A stretch of DNA of 64,000 bases, from the NCBI RefSeq assembly GCF_000813425.1, contig NZ_JWIB01000031.1, positions 1-64,000 of the forward strand, in the 5' to 3' direction. Numbering within the stretch: the stretch's first letter is position 1; each line of letters opens with the position of its first letter. Below, piece after piece: positions 25,281-34,596 of the stretch. Position numbers and translations under genes: made by a program. The DNA is from Sporosarcina sp. ZBG7A. Its GTDB lineage: Bacteria > Bacillota > Bacilli > Bacillales_A > Planococcaceae. The notes beneath the pieces are model-generated. The model was not told the origin of the DNA and did not search any database. It saw only the letters and a program-made list of their open reading frames with translations.

Positions 25281-26012
25281 GTGAAACAAAATAAATATGA
25301 TAATCCAAGTTTCTTTTCTGCATATGAACAAATGCCAAGATCCGTTAAAGGTCTTGAAGCGGCTGGAGAGTGGCATATATTAAAAGCACTAATACCGAAA
25401 CTAGAGGGTAAAAATGTACTCGATTTAGGTTGCGGTTTTGGTTGGCATTGCCGCTATGCACGTGAGCAACATGCAAGTTGTGTTACGGGTGTAGATATAT
25501 CTGAAAAAATGATTCAAAGAGCCCGTGAAATGACAAATGATCCTTCAATCTCGTATATAAGAGGACCAATTGAAGACGTTGATTTTTCAAACTCTCAATT
25601 TGATGTAGTTATCAGTTCGCTAGCTTTTCACTACATTAAGTCGTTTAAGCCAATCTGTGAAAAAGTTTATGACTGCCTAAAGCCTGGCGGGACTTTTGTT
25701 TTCTCGGTTGAACATCCAATTTTTACTTCTCGAAGTGAACAAGATTGGCACCTTGATGAACTGGGAAACCGTGTACATTGGCCAGTAGATAACTACCAAA
25801 TAGAAGGAGTACGTGATACAACCTTCTTAACCGAGAATGTTACAAAATACCATCGCATGATTTCAACTTATATGAATGACTTAACTGACACTGGCTTTAT
25901 GATAAAGAAAGTAAACGAATCCGTTCCTTCCGATGAAATGTTAAAAAAGACTCCTGAAATGCAAGATGAGAACCGCAGACCTATGTTTTTATTACTATCA
26001 GTAGAGAAATAA
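25281..26012 (+). CDS. class I SAM-dependent methyltransferase
   Basis: A 243-residue methyltransferase with SAM-binding motif I NVLDLGCGFGWHCRYA (about residues 45-60), motif II GVDISEKMI and post-motif SSLAFHYI. The C-terminal half (CLKPGGTFVFSVEHPIF) fits the Methyltransf_11 type that acts on small molecules. The substrate is unknown. The start is GTG, with AGGGGA some 10 bases before it. It stands alone between a terminator and a 320-base gap. Confidence 0.85.
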   Translation: MKQNKYDNPSFFSAYEQMPRSVKGLEAAGEWHILKALIPKLEGKNVLDLGCGFGWHCRYAREQHASCVTGVDISEKMIQRAREMTNDPSISYIRGPIEDVDFSNSQFDVVISSLAFHYIKSFKPICEKVYDCLKPGGTFVFSVEHPIFTSRSEQDWHLDELGNRVHWPVDNYQIEGVRDTTFLTENVTKYHRMISTYMNDLTDTGFMIKKVNESVPSDEMLKKTPEMQDENRRPMFLLLSVEK

Positions 26013-26334
26013 AATGGAAGGTGGAATCAACCGTATCATTTCTCCATGATTGCCTCAAATTAAATCTAGCAATGAATTTCACCTACGTTTCTCGATTGGT
26101 TGAAGGCCATTACCTAATATGAATCGTTACTATTACCTTGTTGGTATCGGTGTTAAGCAAACACCCCCAACTCCTCTTAATTTCTTTTTAGAGCTTTAAT
26201 TGGTAAATTCCAAGCTCTGTGGAACTCACTGTGTGCAATGTGTCATAAACTGTTCACAGACAAAATGTACGTATTCGTGGACGCATTCTGATACGATGGA
26301 TAGGAAAAAGAAAAAAATTAAAGGGGGAAGTTCC
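26013..26334. other. intergenic region before ccdA
   Basis: No gene or clear RNA structure seen. A frame open from 26200 joins ccdA, but its residues do not belong to the family, so I treat it as untranslated leader with the ribosome site AAAGGGGGAAG at the end. Confidence 0.4.
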
Positions 26335-27045
26335 TTGGCAACAGATGTGAACGTATTCCTTGCATTCGGCGCGGGATTTTTAAGTTTCGTCTCCCCGTGT
26401 GTTTTGCCGCTTTACCCAGCGTTCATTTCCTATATAACGGGAATGTCGATTGAAGACTTGCGCTCAGATAAGAAACGGATGAGCCGAAACGGAATGTTAC
26501 ATACGCTATTTTTCCTTCTTGGATTTTCCATTGTCTTTATCTTCCTTGGATTCGGATCTTCATTTATCGGCCGATTCTTTATCGAGTACATGGATCTTCT
26601 TCGGCAAGTAGGTGCCATTTTCATCGTATTATTCGGTTTAATGGTAGTTGGAATTTTCACACCGAAGTTTTTAATGCAAGAACACAAATTACAATTTAAA
26701 AATCGACCGTCCGGCTACTTAGGTTCTGCACTCATCGGGCTTGCGTTTTCAGCAGGCTGGCAGCCGTGTATGGGACCAATTATTGGAGCTATCATTGGAC
26801 TTGCAGCTGCTAATCCAGGTTCTAGTATGCTGTACATGATGACCTACGTCCTTGGATTCGCGATTCCATTCTTCGTGCTCTCATTCTTCGTAACACGGCT
26901 TGGATGGATCCGTAAACACAACCAGAAGATCATGCGCATTGGCGGAGCCTTTATGATCGTCTTCGGTATCGTATTATTCTTTGACGGCATGACGTACTTA
27001 ATCAGCTTACTCAGTCCGATTTTTGGGGATTTCCAAGGTTTTTGA
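26335..27045 (+). CDS. ccdA: CcdA cytochrome c biogenesis / thiol-disulfide transporter
   Basis: A 236-residue membrane protein with six helices and the two CcdA active cysteines, in SFVSPCVLPLYPAF and AGWQPCMGPIIG. It passes electrons from cytoplasmic thioredoxin across the membrane to keep apocytochrome c cysteines reduced and to support spore formation. The start is TTG 26335 behind AAAGGGGGAAG; its length then equals B. subtilis CcdA (235). A thioredoxin-like gene follows 20 bases later and ccdC overlaps that, so the three form an operon. Confidence 0.92.
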   Translation: MATDVNVFLAFGAGFLSFVSPCVLPLYPAFISYITGMSIEDLRSDKKRMSRNGMLHTLFFLLGFSIVFIFLGFGSSFIGRFFIEYMDLLRQVGAIFIVLFGLMVVGIFTPKFLMQEHKLQFKNRPSGYLGSALIGLAFSAGWQPCMGPIIGAIIGLAAANPGSSMLYMMTYVLGFAIPFFVLSFFVTRLGWIRKHNQKIMRIGGAFMIVFGIVLFFDGMTYLISLLSPIFGDFQGF

Positions 27046-27065
27046 CCATCAAGGAGGATTGAACA

Positions 27066-27389
27066 ATGAACGAAGTTATGTCTTTTAAAGCATGGCAAGA
27101 ACTTTTAACACAACAAGAAGCGATGCTATTATTCGTGAAAACAGATCATTGTTCTGTATGTGATGGGCTGTATCCACAAGTGGAAGTGCTTACTGAACAG
27201 TATCCATTTCCTTTCTATTATGTGAATGTCGCAAAAGTGCCGGAAATGGCAGGGCAGCTTTCTCTGTTTACAGCGCCTGTGGTACTGTTATTCAAGCAAG
27301 GAAAAGAAACAGCTCGGTTTGCACGATTTGTTCCGATGGAGCAACTTCACAAACGGTTGGAGGAACTGAAGGAGGCGACGGACAGATGA
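27066..27389 (+). CDS. thioredoxin-like protein with CXXC
   Basis: A 107-residue single thioredoxin fold with the redox motif CSVC in KTDHCSVCDGLYP and the cis-proline region TAPVVLLF. It has no signal peptide, so it would work in the cytoplasm, where it may donate electrons to CcdA. In B. subtilis the gene between ccdA and ccdC is a response-regulator-like protein (CcdB), so this is a different middle gene. ATG is behind AAGGAGG; its stop overlaps the ccdC start by 4 bases. Confidence 0.8.
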   Translation: MNEVMSFKAWQELLTQQEAMLLFVKTDHCSVCDGLYPQVEVLTEQYPFPFYYVNVAKVPEMAGQLSLFTAPVVLLFKQGKETARFARFVPMEQLHKRLEELKEATDR

Positions 27390-27913
27390 GTCAACTGCAG
27401 GAACTGATTGATACGGTTTTCACTAAGATTCCGTCTGTCTATTTAATTATCGGCTCAACTGTTGTATTTTTCTTCATGGGAGTCTTAGGGTTCATCGTCC
27501 GTTCTAAAGCAGCCGAACGCCCGATTTCACCGATACGTATTGTGCTACCACCGCTGTTCATGTCTTCGGGGATGCTTATGTTTTTGTTTACACAATTCCA
27601 AGTTCCACGGAGTCAGGTGTTTGAAGCAGCAGCTGTAGGACTGCTCTTTTCAACGATTTTGATTGCAACGACAAGTTTTGAGCAGAAAAATGGTCTATTG
27701 TTCGTCAAGCGTTCAAAAGCATTCATCGTCATTTTGGCGAGCTTACTTATCTTCCGTCTGGTGGCTAAACTGATCCTCAGTAGCTCCATCGACGTGGGGG
27801 AACTCGCTGGTATGTTCTTCATCCTTGCATTTGCGATGATTGTCCCTTGGCGTATCGGTATGCTCATTAAATATAACAACCTAAAAAAAAGAGAGAGACT
27901 CACGGTCAAATGA
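27386..27913 (+). CDS. ccdC: CcdC-family membrane protein
   Basis: A 175-residue membrane protein with five predicted helices that matches CcdC (YneJ): GFIVRSKAAERPISPIRIVLPP after the first helix and a final WRIGMLIKYNNLKKRERL. In Bacillus it lies next to ccdA and is linked to cytochrome c assembly, though not essential. ATGA overlap with the thioredoxin-like gene indicates translational coupling. The stop codon lies in the loop of the following terminator. Confidence 0.85.
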   Translation: MSQLQELIDTVFTKIPSVYLIIGSTVVFFFMGVLGFIVRSKAAERPISPIRIVLPPLFMSSGMLMFLFTQFQVPRSQVFEAAAVGLLFSTILIATTSFEQKNGLLFVKRSKAFIVILASLLIFRLVAKLILSSSIDVGELAGMFFILAFAMIVPWRIGMLIKYNNLKKRERLTVK

Positions 27914-27931
27914 CCAGGTCTCTCTCTTTTT
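27883..27931. terminator. bidirectional terminator between ccdC and the DUF2621 gene
   Basis: AGAGAGAGAC (27890-27899) pairs with GTCTCTCTCT (27918-27927), with A-tract before and T-tract after, so it can serve both converging genes. It includes the ccdC stop codon. Confidence 0.85.
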
Positions 27932-27934
27932 GCG

Positions 27935-28357
27935 TTAAAAAAGGTGCTCATATGGTGTCATGTCGACATCCATAGTCGTGAGTTTCTTGCGTAAAAATTT
28001 GTGGTCGCGTTTCGGCGTCGCCACGATGTACCCTCGTATGATGTGATCGAATTCGATCGTCTTCGCACGCTCATCTAAAGCGATTTGGCCAATACGACCG
28101 GCAATCTTCTGTTTTGCAACTGGACGGAATAGCTCGGGAACCGGCTGAACGAGCTCATTCAACAGCCCCTTCGCTTCTTTATTCCATAGGTGAAGCGAAC
28201 GATCCACATAGTACTCTTCCCAGTCCAATGTCGACTTGCCATCTTCCTTCGGGAACACTTTAAGGAACTTGCGGAACATGAAAAATCCACCTATCGCAAA
28301 CAAACCGATTAAGACAATACACCAAAATACAATAAACCAGATAAACCAGCCTGGCAT
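27935..28357 (-). CDS. DUF2621 (YneK-like) membrane-anchored protein
   Basis: A 140-residue protein with one N-terminal membrane helix (about residues 4-25) and a cytoplasmic or external domain containing DWEEYYVDRSLHLWNKEAKGLL and RDHKFLRKKLTTMDVDM. It matches the YneK family, whose gene also neighbours ccdA-ccdC in B. subtilis. ATG 28357 has AGAGGTGA upstream. It converges with ccdC. Function is not established. Confidence 0.8.
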   Translation of the reverse strand: MPGWFIWFIVFWCIVLIGLFAIGGFFMFRKFLKVFPKEDGKSTLDWEEYYVDRSLHLWNKEAKGLLNELVQPVPELFRPVAKQKIAGRIGQIALDERAKTIEFDHIIRGYIVATPKRDHKFLRKKLTTMDVDMTPYEHLF

Positions 28358-28483
28358 AATACGTTCACCTCTTTAAGACTCTCTATGCTATCAATTGTAC
28401 CCGTAAACTTAAAAACTTTCACGAACATTGTATCCTTTTCTGCAAGTTTCGTCTATCTAGACTGTGAAAGGAGGGGAACGCAC

Positions 28484-28705
28484 ATGGCAGCAGTACTCGA
28501 GTTTCAAACAGCAGTCGGCAAGATTTTCTTCAATGCAGGCTCAACACCCGATGGACGTCTGATCCGCAAGTCAAAGAGCTACCGTTTCGTCGAACAAAAT
28601 GCAACACCGGCTAACTTACAGCTGGCACTGGCATCACTTGGACAACTTTCATCAATGACCGTCATGTCTTATGAAAAAATCGTCACATCCGAAATCACAG
28701 ACTAA
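28484..28705 (+). CDS. DUF1659 protein
   Basis: A 73-residue soluble protein of the DUF1659 type: AAVLEFQTAVGKIFFNAG, then KSKSYRFVEQNATPANLQLALASLGQLS. ATG 28484 follows AAAGGAGGGG. It is the first of three tiny genes (DUF1659, DUF2922, YvrJ) that are conserved together in Bacillales; none has a known function. The region upstream (28385-28483) is open in frame but has no ribosome site. Confidence 0.85.
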   Translation: MAAVLEFQTAVGKIFFNAGSTPDGRLIRKSKSYRFVEQNATPANLQLALASLGQLSSMTVMSYEKIVTSEITD

Positions 28706-28730
28706 CTAACCGAAAAGGAGGAATTCACAA

Positions 28731-28952
28731 ATGGCACTCACACTTCAACTCGTATTCAAGAAGTCAGATGGAAAGGATTTTGTCTTAACAGTCGACGAAC
28801 CGCGTCCAGGGATTACACCGACGGAAGTCCAAACCGCAATGGAGCAAATTATTGCTTCCGGTGTCTTTAAAAAAGACGGAGACGTTCTCACGGCTGTGAA
28901 AAGCGCCCGAATTATCGATCGCTCGACGAACGATCTAATCAGCAGCAAATAA
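28731..28952 (+). CDS. DUF2922 protein
   Basis: A 73-residue soluble protein with the DUF2922 pattern: ALTLQLVFKKSDGKDFVLTV, PRPGITPTEVQTAMEQII, and a final ARIIDRSTNDLI. It is 25 bases after the DUF1659 gene, with AAAAGGAGG before ATG, so the two are co-transcribed. Its own strong terminator follows, after which comes the YvrJ gene. Function unknown. Confidence 0.85.
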   Translation: MALTLQLVFKKSDGKDFVLTVDEPRPGITPTEVQTAMEQIIASGVFKKDGDVLTAVKSARIIDRSTNDLISSK

Positions 28953-28968
28953 TAAGAAAAAAGTTGGT

Positions 28969-29004
28969 AAGCCGGTCCCTTGTCAGCTGACAGGGACCGG
29001 CTTT
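28969..29004 (+). terminator. terminator after the DUF2922 gene
   Basis: AAGCCGGTCCCT pairs perfectly with AGGGACCGGCTT, with TT following. Strong GC-rich stem; some read-through into the YvrJ gene is possible because the T-run is short. Confidence 0.85.
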
Positions 29005-29073
29005 TAAAAACTTTAAGGCACGACTTTCTGTTGTTCACAGCACAAGAATCTACATTTAAAGGAGGCGAATGTG

Positions 29074-29214
29074 ATGGAACAATTGTTGGAACAAACGATG
29101 GGGTTCATCCAAGAGGTCGGCTTTCCAGTTTTTGTTTCCTTCTATCTGCTCCACCGCCTAGAAGTGAAACTCGAAGCGATTCATGGGGCTCTTGTCACTC
29201 TAAAAGTGAAGTAG
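29074..29214 (+). CDS. YvrJ-family small membrane protein
   Basis: A 46-residue protein with one membrane helix (GFPVFVSFYLLHRLEVKLE) and the pattern of YvrJ: a start MEQ...MGFIQEVGFP and a tail EAIHGALVTLK. ATG 29074 is behind AAAGGAGG. It is the third member of the DUF1659-DUF2922-YvrJ group. It is followed by its own terminator. No function is known. Confidence 0.8.
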   Translation: MEQLLEQTMGFIQEVGFPVFVSFYLLHRLEVKLEAIHGALVTLKVK

Positions 29215-29234
29215 GCTTCACATAACCGACAAAG

Positions 29235-29275
29235 AAACGCCAAACAACCTGGGAATCCGTGCTTGTTTGGCGTTT
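29235..29275 (+). terminator. terminator after the YvrJ gene
   Basis: AAACGCCAAACAA pairs perfectly with TTGTTTGGCGTTT around a 15-base loop. Ends the DUF1659/DUF2922/YvrJ unit. Confidence 0.8.
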
Positions 29276-29323
29276 GTCTGTTCGATATGATAAGGTAAAT
29301 GCAGAGAGTTTGGGGGAAGAGTG

Positions 29324-29911
29324 ATGAAGAAAAAAGTACTAGTTTTTGGCGTATTCATGATGGCACTTGTATTAAGTGCTTGTTCGGGTGGGTTTAAAGC
29401 AGATCATAATTATAGCATCGAACCCTTCGAGTTTACGAACCAAGACAACGAGTCTGTCGCATTGGATGATTTGAAAGGTGAGATTTGGTTAGCACAGTTT
29501 GTCTTCACGACCTGTACGAGTGTCTGTCCACCTATGATGTCCAATATGTCGGAGCTCCAGAAGAAATTAATCGACAAAGATGTAGAAGACTACAAAATTG
29601 TTTCTTTCAGCGTAGATCCTGAAGTAGACACACCAGAAAAATTAGGTGCATACTTAGAAGGTTTCAGTGTTCCAGATCCATCAAAATGGGAGATGCTCAC
29701 TGGATACACAATGGCAGACATCAACGATCTTGCAGTAAAATCATTTAAAATGCCAGTCATCGACGATCCGAACACTGACCAAGTCGTTCACGGTTCCAGA
29801 TTCGGGCTGGTCAACAAGGAAGGTAAGGTCGTCAAATTGTATCCTGGATACGAAGACGTTCCATACGATACCATCGTGTCGGATATGAAAGCCCTTAGCA
29901 AACAAGACTAA
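29324..29911 (+). CDS. Sco1/SenC copper chaperone lipoprotein
   Basis: A 195-residue lipoprotein (lipobox VLSAC near residue 20) with a thioredoxin-like Sco domain. The copper-binding CXXXCP is in FTTCTSVCPPMM and the third ligand His in VVHGSRFGLV. It inserts copper into the CuA site of cytochrome c oxidase on the outer face of the membrane. The ATG at 29324 and an adjacent GTG both follow GGGGGAAGA. A lytic transglycosylase gene follows 24 bases later, perhaps in the same transcript. Confidence 0.92.
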   Translation: MKKKVLVFGVFMMALVLSACSGGFKADHNYSIEPFEFTNQDNESVALDDLKGEIWLAQFVFTTCTSVCPPMMSNMSELQKKLIDKDVEDYKIVSFSVDPEVDTPEKLGAYLEGFSVPDPSKWEMLTGYTMADINDLAVKSFKMPVIDDPNTDQVVHGSRFGLVNKEGKVVKLYPGYEDVPYDTIVSDMKALSKQD

Positions 29912-29935
29912 ACCGCAGAGAAAGGAGAGGGACGA

Positions 29936-30601
29936 GTGAAGAAAAAGAAACGCAGCTTATCTGCGAAAGGCAAGTTTGTCATGATGGCGCTGCTCATTCC
30001 CGTTTCAGTCGTCCTGTTCTCCTTGACTGCAATTATTTGGACAAGCCTTCGTCACCCGGAAGTCATTCAAAAATCCGCCAGTACGTTGATGGACTTGCAT
30101 GATCGTCATGGCGGTCTGACAATTCCGGATGAGTACATTCCCATCTATAAGTCAGCAGCGGAAGAATACAACATTCCGTGGACGCTACTTGCTGCACACC
30201 ATCGGGTGGAAACACGTTTTTCCACTATGAAAACAATGGTTTCTCCGACTGGAGCAGAAGGGCACATGCAATTCATGCCTTGTACGTTTGTCGGCTGGGG
30301 CTATCCTGGCTGTAAGGATTTAGGAAAAGGAAATATTCCCGAAGAGGATAAGACCAACCCTGATATTATTGCAAAATATGGAGGATATGGGGTAGATGGA
30401 AATGGTGATGGAATTGCCGATCCTTACAACTTGGAAGATGCCATCTTTAGCGCCGCTAACTACCTAGCACAAAGCGGGGCGGCAGATGGACAAATAGAGA
30501 AGGCCATTTTCCACTACAACCATAGTGATAAATACGTAGAAGACGTACTTTGGTTTTTTGATGAATACGAAGCACAACAAACTCAGAAAGCCCAAAAGTA
30601 A
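29936..30601 (+). CDS. membrane-anchored lytic transglycosylase
   Basis: A 221-residue protein with one N-terminal membrane helix (about residues 14-36) and an external lysozyme-like fold. The catalytic Glu sits in AAHHRVETRFS, then SPTGAEGHMQFMPCTF provides the GxxQFMP motif, and NLEDAIFSAANYLAQSG and FHYNHSDKYVEDVL close the domain. It cleaves peptidoglycan glycan strands. The start is GTG behind AAAGGAGAGG. The stop codon merges into the terminator stem. The segment ADPYNLEDA resembles SLT family 2B enzymes. Confidence 0.85.
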   Translation: MKKKKRSLSAKGKFVMMALLIPVSVVLFSLTAIIWTSLRHPEVIQKSASTLMDLHDRHGGLTIPDEYIPIYKSAAEEYNIPWTLLAAHHRVETRFSTMKTMVSPTGAEGHMQFMPCTFVGWGYPGCKDLGKGNIPEEDKTNPDIIAKYGGYGVDGNGDGIADPYNLEDAIFSAANYLAQSGAADGQIEKAIFHYNHSDKYVEDVLWFFDEYEAQQTQKAQK

Positions 30602-30631
30602 AAGGACTCCGCAATTGCGAAGTCCTTTTTT
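30601..30631. terminator. bidirectional terminator
   Basis: AAAGGACTCCGC-AATT-GCGAAGTCCTTTTTT: a strong stem with a T-run on the plus strand and TTTT on the minus strand; serves the transglycosylase gene and the converging GlsB-like gene. Confidence 0.88.
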
Positions 30632-30632
30632 G

Positions 30633-30887
30633 TTATGCTGCTTTACGCATAGCTTTCATAATTAGGCTGACAATAAAGACAAGAATGACAGCACCTAGAA
30701 TCGCTGGTACGAGATAGAAATCCGAAACTTTAGGTCCCCAAGAGCCGAGTAGCATTCCGCCAACCCATGCACCTACGATACCTGCAATAATGTTACCAAT
30801 AATTCCGCCTGGGATATCTTTCCCTAAAATAAGGCCAGCAAGCCAACCGATAATTCCGCCGATGATTAAGAACCAAATGAAACTCAT
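30633..30887 (-). CDS. GlsB/YeaQ/YmgE-family membrane protein
   Basis: An 84-residue protein with three hydrophobic helices and the family motifs IIGGIIGWLAGLILG, GGIIGNIIAGIVGAWVGG and VPAILGAVIL, each rich in glycine. Members are general-stress membrane proteins of unknown activity (formerly called transglycosylase-associated). ATG 30887 has AAAGGAGAGG upstream; a longer frame to 30965 has none. Monocistronic. Confidence 0.85.
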   Translation of the reverse strand: MSFIWFLIIGGIIGWLAGLILGKDIPGGIIGNIIAGIVGAWVGGMLLGSWGPKVSDFYLVPAILGAVILVFIVSLIMKAMRKAA

Positions 30888-31010
30888 TTGAAATCCTCTC
30901 CTTTTTTTAATATAGTATGTCTGTTCTAGTAAGTATAATAACCGTAAATGACCTACTTGAAACATATTAACTGCAAATGTTCATACTAAATGATCGGATT
31001 TCGCAAAAAC

Positions 31011-31562
31011 TTATCGAATAATGGTGGCACCGAGTGTGTTTTCAAAATGACGCATTGCCCACTCATGTCCAACAGTGTCAAAACTTGCAACACCATGCTC
31101 ATGGATTGCCATGGTAAATCCTTTATTGTAAGCATCTACAGAAGTATGCAAAATGCAAATATCTGTACAGACGCCTACTAAGTGGATTTCTTGAATACCA
31201 CGAGCACGTAACCAAATTTCAAGTTCTGTTCCTGCGAATGCACTGTATCGGGTTTTATCCATCCAGTGGATCGATTTTCGGTTGTCTTCATATAGTTGTT
31301 TTAATGATCCAAACGGTTCTCTTCCAGCAGTTCCACGTAGGTTATGTGGAGGGAATAGACGTGATTCCGGGTGATACGGATCGTTTTCGTCATGAACGTC
31401 CACTGCAAAGACAACAGCTTCATCTTGGTCGATAAACTCCTTGGTCAATTGCTCGATATACCCTTCTAGTGCAATTCCGGGTGCCCCACACGTCAATGCT
31501 CCATCTTCTGCTACAAAATCTTCAGTGTAGTCAATAACCAGTAACGCTTTCTTCACATCCAA
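31011..31562 (-). CDS. pncA: nicotinamidase (PncA/YueJ-like isochorismatase family)
   Basis: About 183 residues. LLVIDYTEDFVA holds the catalytic Asp, MDKTRYSAFAGT the Lys, and LVGVCTDICILHT the nucleophilic Cys with its cis-peptide; AVDVHDENDPYHPESRLFPPHN supplies the metal ligands (Asp, His, His). It closely follows B. subtilis YueJ as I remember it. It deamidates nicotinamide to nicotinate for NAD salvage. I chose TTG 31562, 8 bases after GGAG; GTG 31556 aligns with the YueJ start and is the main alternative; an ATG at 31589 would add nine residues. Confidence 0.88.
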   Translation of the reverse strand: MDVKKALLVIDYTEDFVAEDGALTCGAPGIALEGYIEQLTKEFIDQDEAVVFAVDVHDENDPYHPESRLFPPHNLRGTAGREPFGSLKQLYEDNRKSIHWMDKTRYSAFAGTELEIWLRARGIQEIHLVGVCTDICILHTSVDAYNKGFTMAIHEHGVASFDTVGHEWAMRHFENTLGATIIR

Positions 31563-31676
31563 CACGTCCTCTCCATATTCTGATTCCATTATGCACAGAC
31601 TGGCAAAAATATGCACCTAATCGTCTTTTGTACTGTCTATCGTGTTTCCTTATGGATTACTATAAATTTAATGTAA

Positions 31677-31705
31677 TTTACTTATAGACTTTGCTGTTAT
31701 ATGAT
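31677..31705 (+). promoter_or_regulatory. acnA promoter
   Basis: -35 TTTACT (31677-31682), 17-base spacer, -10 TATGAT (31700-31705), 62 bases before the ATG. AT-rich surroundings may hold a catabolite-control site, but I cannot define one. Confidence 0.55.
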
Positions 31706-31766
31706 GGAGTAGAGAAAAGATGCTTATTTATAGAGCCTTTTCAGTACGTAAAGGAGGAATTCAGCA

Positions 31767-34481
31767 ATGACAAAGAGCAATTTTCACAACAGCCGCTCCT
31801 CGTTTGATCTGAACGGTAAAAAGTATAACTACTACCGCATTGGAGCGATTGAAGAAGCGGGTATTGCAAAGGTCTCAAGATTGCCTTACTCGATCAAAGT
31901 ACTATTAGAATCTGTCCTACGCCAACACGACGGATATGTCATCCAAGACAATCATGTAAACAACCTGGCAAAATGGGGCAAGGACGCTGATGCGGATGCG
32001 GAAGTACCATTCAAACCATCACGCGTTATCTTGCAAGACTTCACTGGTGTACCAGTTGTTGTCGATTTGGCATCTCTTCGTTCTGCAATGGCAGAAATGG
32101 GTGGAGATCCGGATAAGATCAACCCCGAAATTCCTGTAGACCTCGTTATTGACCACTCGGTTCAAGTTGACAGCTACGGAACATCAGATGCTCTACAGAA
32201 AAACATGGAACTTGAATTTGAGCGGAATGCTGAGCGTTACCAGTTCTTGAGCTGGGCACAAAAAGCATACGACAACTATCGCGCGGTTCCGCCAGCAACT
32301 GGTATCGTTCACCAAGTTAACCTTGAGTACTTGGCGAGTGTTGTCCATGAGATTGAAAACGAAGATGGATCATTCGAAACGTATCCAGATACGTTAGTCG
32401 GAACAGACTCCCACACAACAATGATTAACGGAATCGGCGTACTCGGATGGGGCGTTGGCGGAATTGAAGCTGAAGCAGGAATGCTTGGACAGCCTTCTTA
32501 CTTCCCAATTCCACAAGTTATCGGTGTTAAGTTGACTGGTGAACTTCCAAACGGAACAACTGCAACTGACCTCGCACTAAAAGTGACGCAAACATTGCGT
32601 GCACATGGTGTAGTTGGTAAGTTTGTTGAGTTCTTTGGACCAGGCGTACCACAATTACCACTTGCTGACCGTGCAACGATCGCTAACATGGCACCTGAAT
32701 ACGGCGCAACATGTGGATTCTTCCCAGTTGATGAAGAATCACTCAACTATATGCGTCTAACAGGCCGCGATGCGGATCATATCGCTGTCGTGAAAAAGTA
32801 CTTGCAAGAAAACGACATGTTCTTCACAACGGACAAAGAAGACCCAATCTACACTGAAGTCATCGAAATCGATTTGACTGAAGTAGAAGCGAACCTTGCT
32901 GGACCTAAACGTCCACAAGACATGATTCCACTTTCTGACATGAAGCGTGAATTCAATGATGCAGTTGTCGCACCTGAAGGCAACCAAGGATTCGGACTTA
33001 CGCCGAAAGAAATGAAGAAGAGTGGCACAATCGAGTTCGCAAATGGTACGAAAATGGAGATGAAAACGGGCGATCTAGCGATTGCAGCGATCACTTCATG
33101 TACGAATACATCGAATCCATACGTAATGCTCGGTGCTGGACTCGTCGCTCAAAAAGCGGTTGAGCTTGGGTTAACACCACCTGCATACGTGAAAACTTCA
33201 CTTGCACCAGGTTCAAAAGTTGTTACAGGTTACTTGCAAGACTCTGGTCTTGATAAGTACCTCGACCAAATCGGATTCAACACAGTTGGATACGGATGTA
33301 CAACATGTATCGGTAACTCTGGTCCATTGCTTCCAGAAATCGAGAAGACAATTGGCGAAAACGACTTGCTCGTTTCATCTGTTCTCTCGGGTAACCGAAA
33401 CTTTGAAGGACGAATCCATCCTTACGTGAAAGCGAACTACTTGGCTTCACCGCCACTAGTTGTTGCGTATGCACTTGCTGGAACAGTGGATATCGACTTC
33501 AAAAAAGAACCAATTGGTAAATCTAAAGACGGCAAAGATGTATTCTTCAAAGACATCTGGCCATCAACAGAAGAAGTTAAAGCAATGATCGAAAAAACGG
33601 TCACTCCTGAACTCTTCCGTAAAGAATATGCACGTGTATTCTCTGAAAACGAAGCGTGGAATGCAATCGAAACAACTGACGATGCATTGTATGATTTCGA
33701 TGAGAACTCAACATATATTCAAAACCCACCATTCTTCGAGGGTCTTTCAAAAGAGCCTGAAGATATCGGTGCATTGAATGACTTGCGTGTTGTTGGTAAA
33801 TTTGGCGACTCAATTACGACGGACCACATTTCACCAGCTGGAGCAATCGGTAAAGATACACCTGCAGGCCTCTACCTACGTGCAAACGGCGTAGAGCCAC
33901 GTTTCTTCAACTCATATGGTTCACGTCGTGGTAACCACGAAGTAATGATGCGTGGTACGTTTGCGAATATCCGTATCCGTAACCAAATCGCAAAAGGTAC
34001 AGAAGGTGGCTACACAACTTACTGGCCAAACAAAGAAATCATGCCAATCTATGACGCTTGCATGAAGTACCAAGAACAAGGTACTGGACTTGCGATCATT
34101 GCTGGTAAAGATTATGGAATGGGCTCTTCACGTGACTGGGCTGCTAAAGGGACATCTCTTCTTGGCATCAAGACAGTCATCGCAGAAAGCTACGAGCGGA
34201 TTCACCGTTCAAACCTTGTGATGATGGGTGTTCTTCCACTTCAGTTCGTTAACGGACAAAGTGCAGCATCTCTTGGATTAACAGGAGAAGAAGCAATCAG
34301 CGTGAATATCGCTGAAGGCGTTAAGCCACGCGACATCTTGAAAGTGACTGCTACTGCTGCAGATGGCACTGTAACGGAATTCGATGCGCTAGCGCGTTTC
34401 GATTCAGAAGTCGAAATCGACTACTACCGTCACGGCGGCATTCTTCAAATGGTACTTCGCAACAAGATGTTAGAAAAGTAA
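31767..34481 (+). CDS. acnA: aconitate hydratase
   Basis: A 904-residue aconitase of the AcnA/IRP type (citB in B. subtilis). The 4Fe-4S cluster cysteines are in [14 protein letters not shown] and [14 protein letters not shown]; the swivel domain carries [15 protein letters not shown]. It interconverts citrate and isocitrate in the TCA cycle and, in the apo form, can bind iron-response-like RNA. ATG follows AAAGGAGGAA. A strong terminator follows, so it is monocistronic, as in Bacillus, and is followed by yneP in the same order as there. Confidence 0.97.
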   Translation: MTKSNFHNSRSSFDLNGKKYNYYRIGAIEEAGIAKVSRLPYSIKVLLESVLRQHDGYVIQDNHVNNLAKWGKDADADAEVPFKPSRVILQDFTGVPVVVDLASLRSAMAEMGGDPDKINPEIPVDLVIDHSVQVDSYGTSDALQKNMELEFERNAERYQFLSWAQKAYDNYRAVPPATGIVHQVNLEYLASVVHEIENEDGSFETYPDTLVGTDSHTTMINGIGVLGWGVGGIEAEAGMLGQPSYFPIPQVIGVKLTGELPNGTTATDLALKVTQTLRAHGVVGKFVEFFGPGVPQLPLADRATIANMAPEYGATCGFFPVDEESLNYMRLTGRDADHIAVVKKYLQENDMFFTTDKEDPIYTEVIEIDLTEVEANLAGPKRPQDMIPLSDMKREFNDAVVAPEGNQGFGLTPKEMKKSGTIEFANGTKMEMKTGDLAIAAITSCTNTSNPYVMLGAGLVAQKAVELGLTPPAYVKTSLAPGSKVVTGYLQDSGLDKYLDQIGFNTVGYGCTTCIGNSGPLLPEIEKTIGENDLLVSSVLSGNRNFEGRIHPYVKANYLASPPLVVAYALAGTVDIDFKKEPIGKSKDGKDVFFKDIWPSTEEVKAMIEKTVTPELFRKEYARVFSENEAWNAIETTDDALYDFDENSTYIQNPPFFEGLSKEPEDIGALNDLRVVGKFGDSITTDHISPAGAIGKDTPAGLYLRANGVEPRFFNSYGSRRGNHEVMMRGTFANIRIRNQIAKGTEGGYTTYWPNKEIMPIYDACMKYQEQGTGLAIIAGKDYGMGSSRDWAAKGTSLLGIKTVIAESYERIHRSNLVMMGVLPLQFVNGQSAASLGLTGEEAISVNIAEGVKPRDILKVTATAADGTVTEFDALARFDSEVEIDYYRHGGILQMVLRNKMLEK

Positions 34482-34488
34482 TCCCCAT

Positions 34489-34528
34489 AACCCCTCTTGC
34501 TGATTCATTTCAGTAAGAGGGGTTTTTT
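34489..34528 (+). terminator. acnA terminator
   Basis: AACCCCTCTT pairs with AAGAGGGGTT around a 16-base loop; six T follow. Confidence 0.9.
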
Positions 34529-34596
34529 CGGTTCGTTAAGACTGCTATTTTTAGTCGGTTTTTGTATAATTGTCTAGGTAGAAGAGGTGACAGGAC

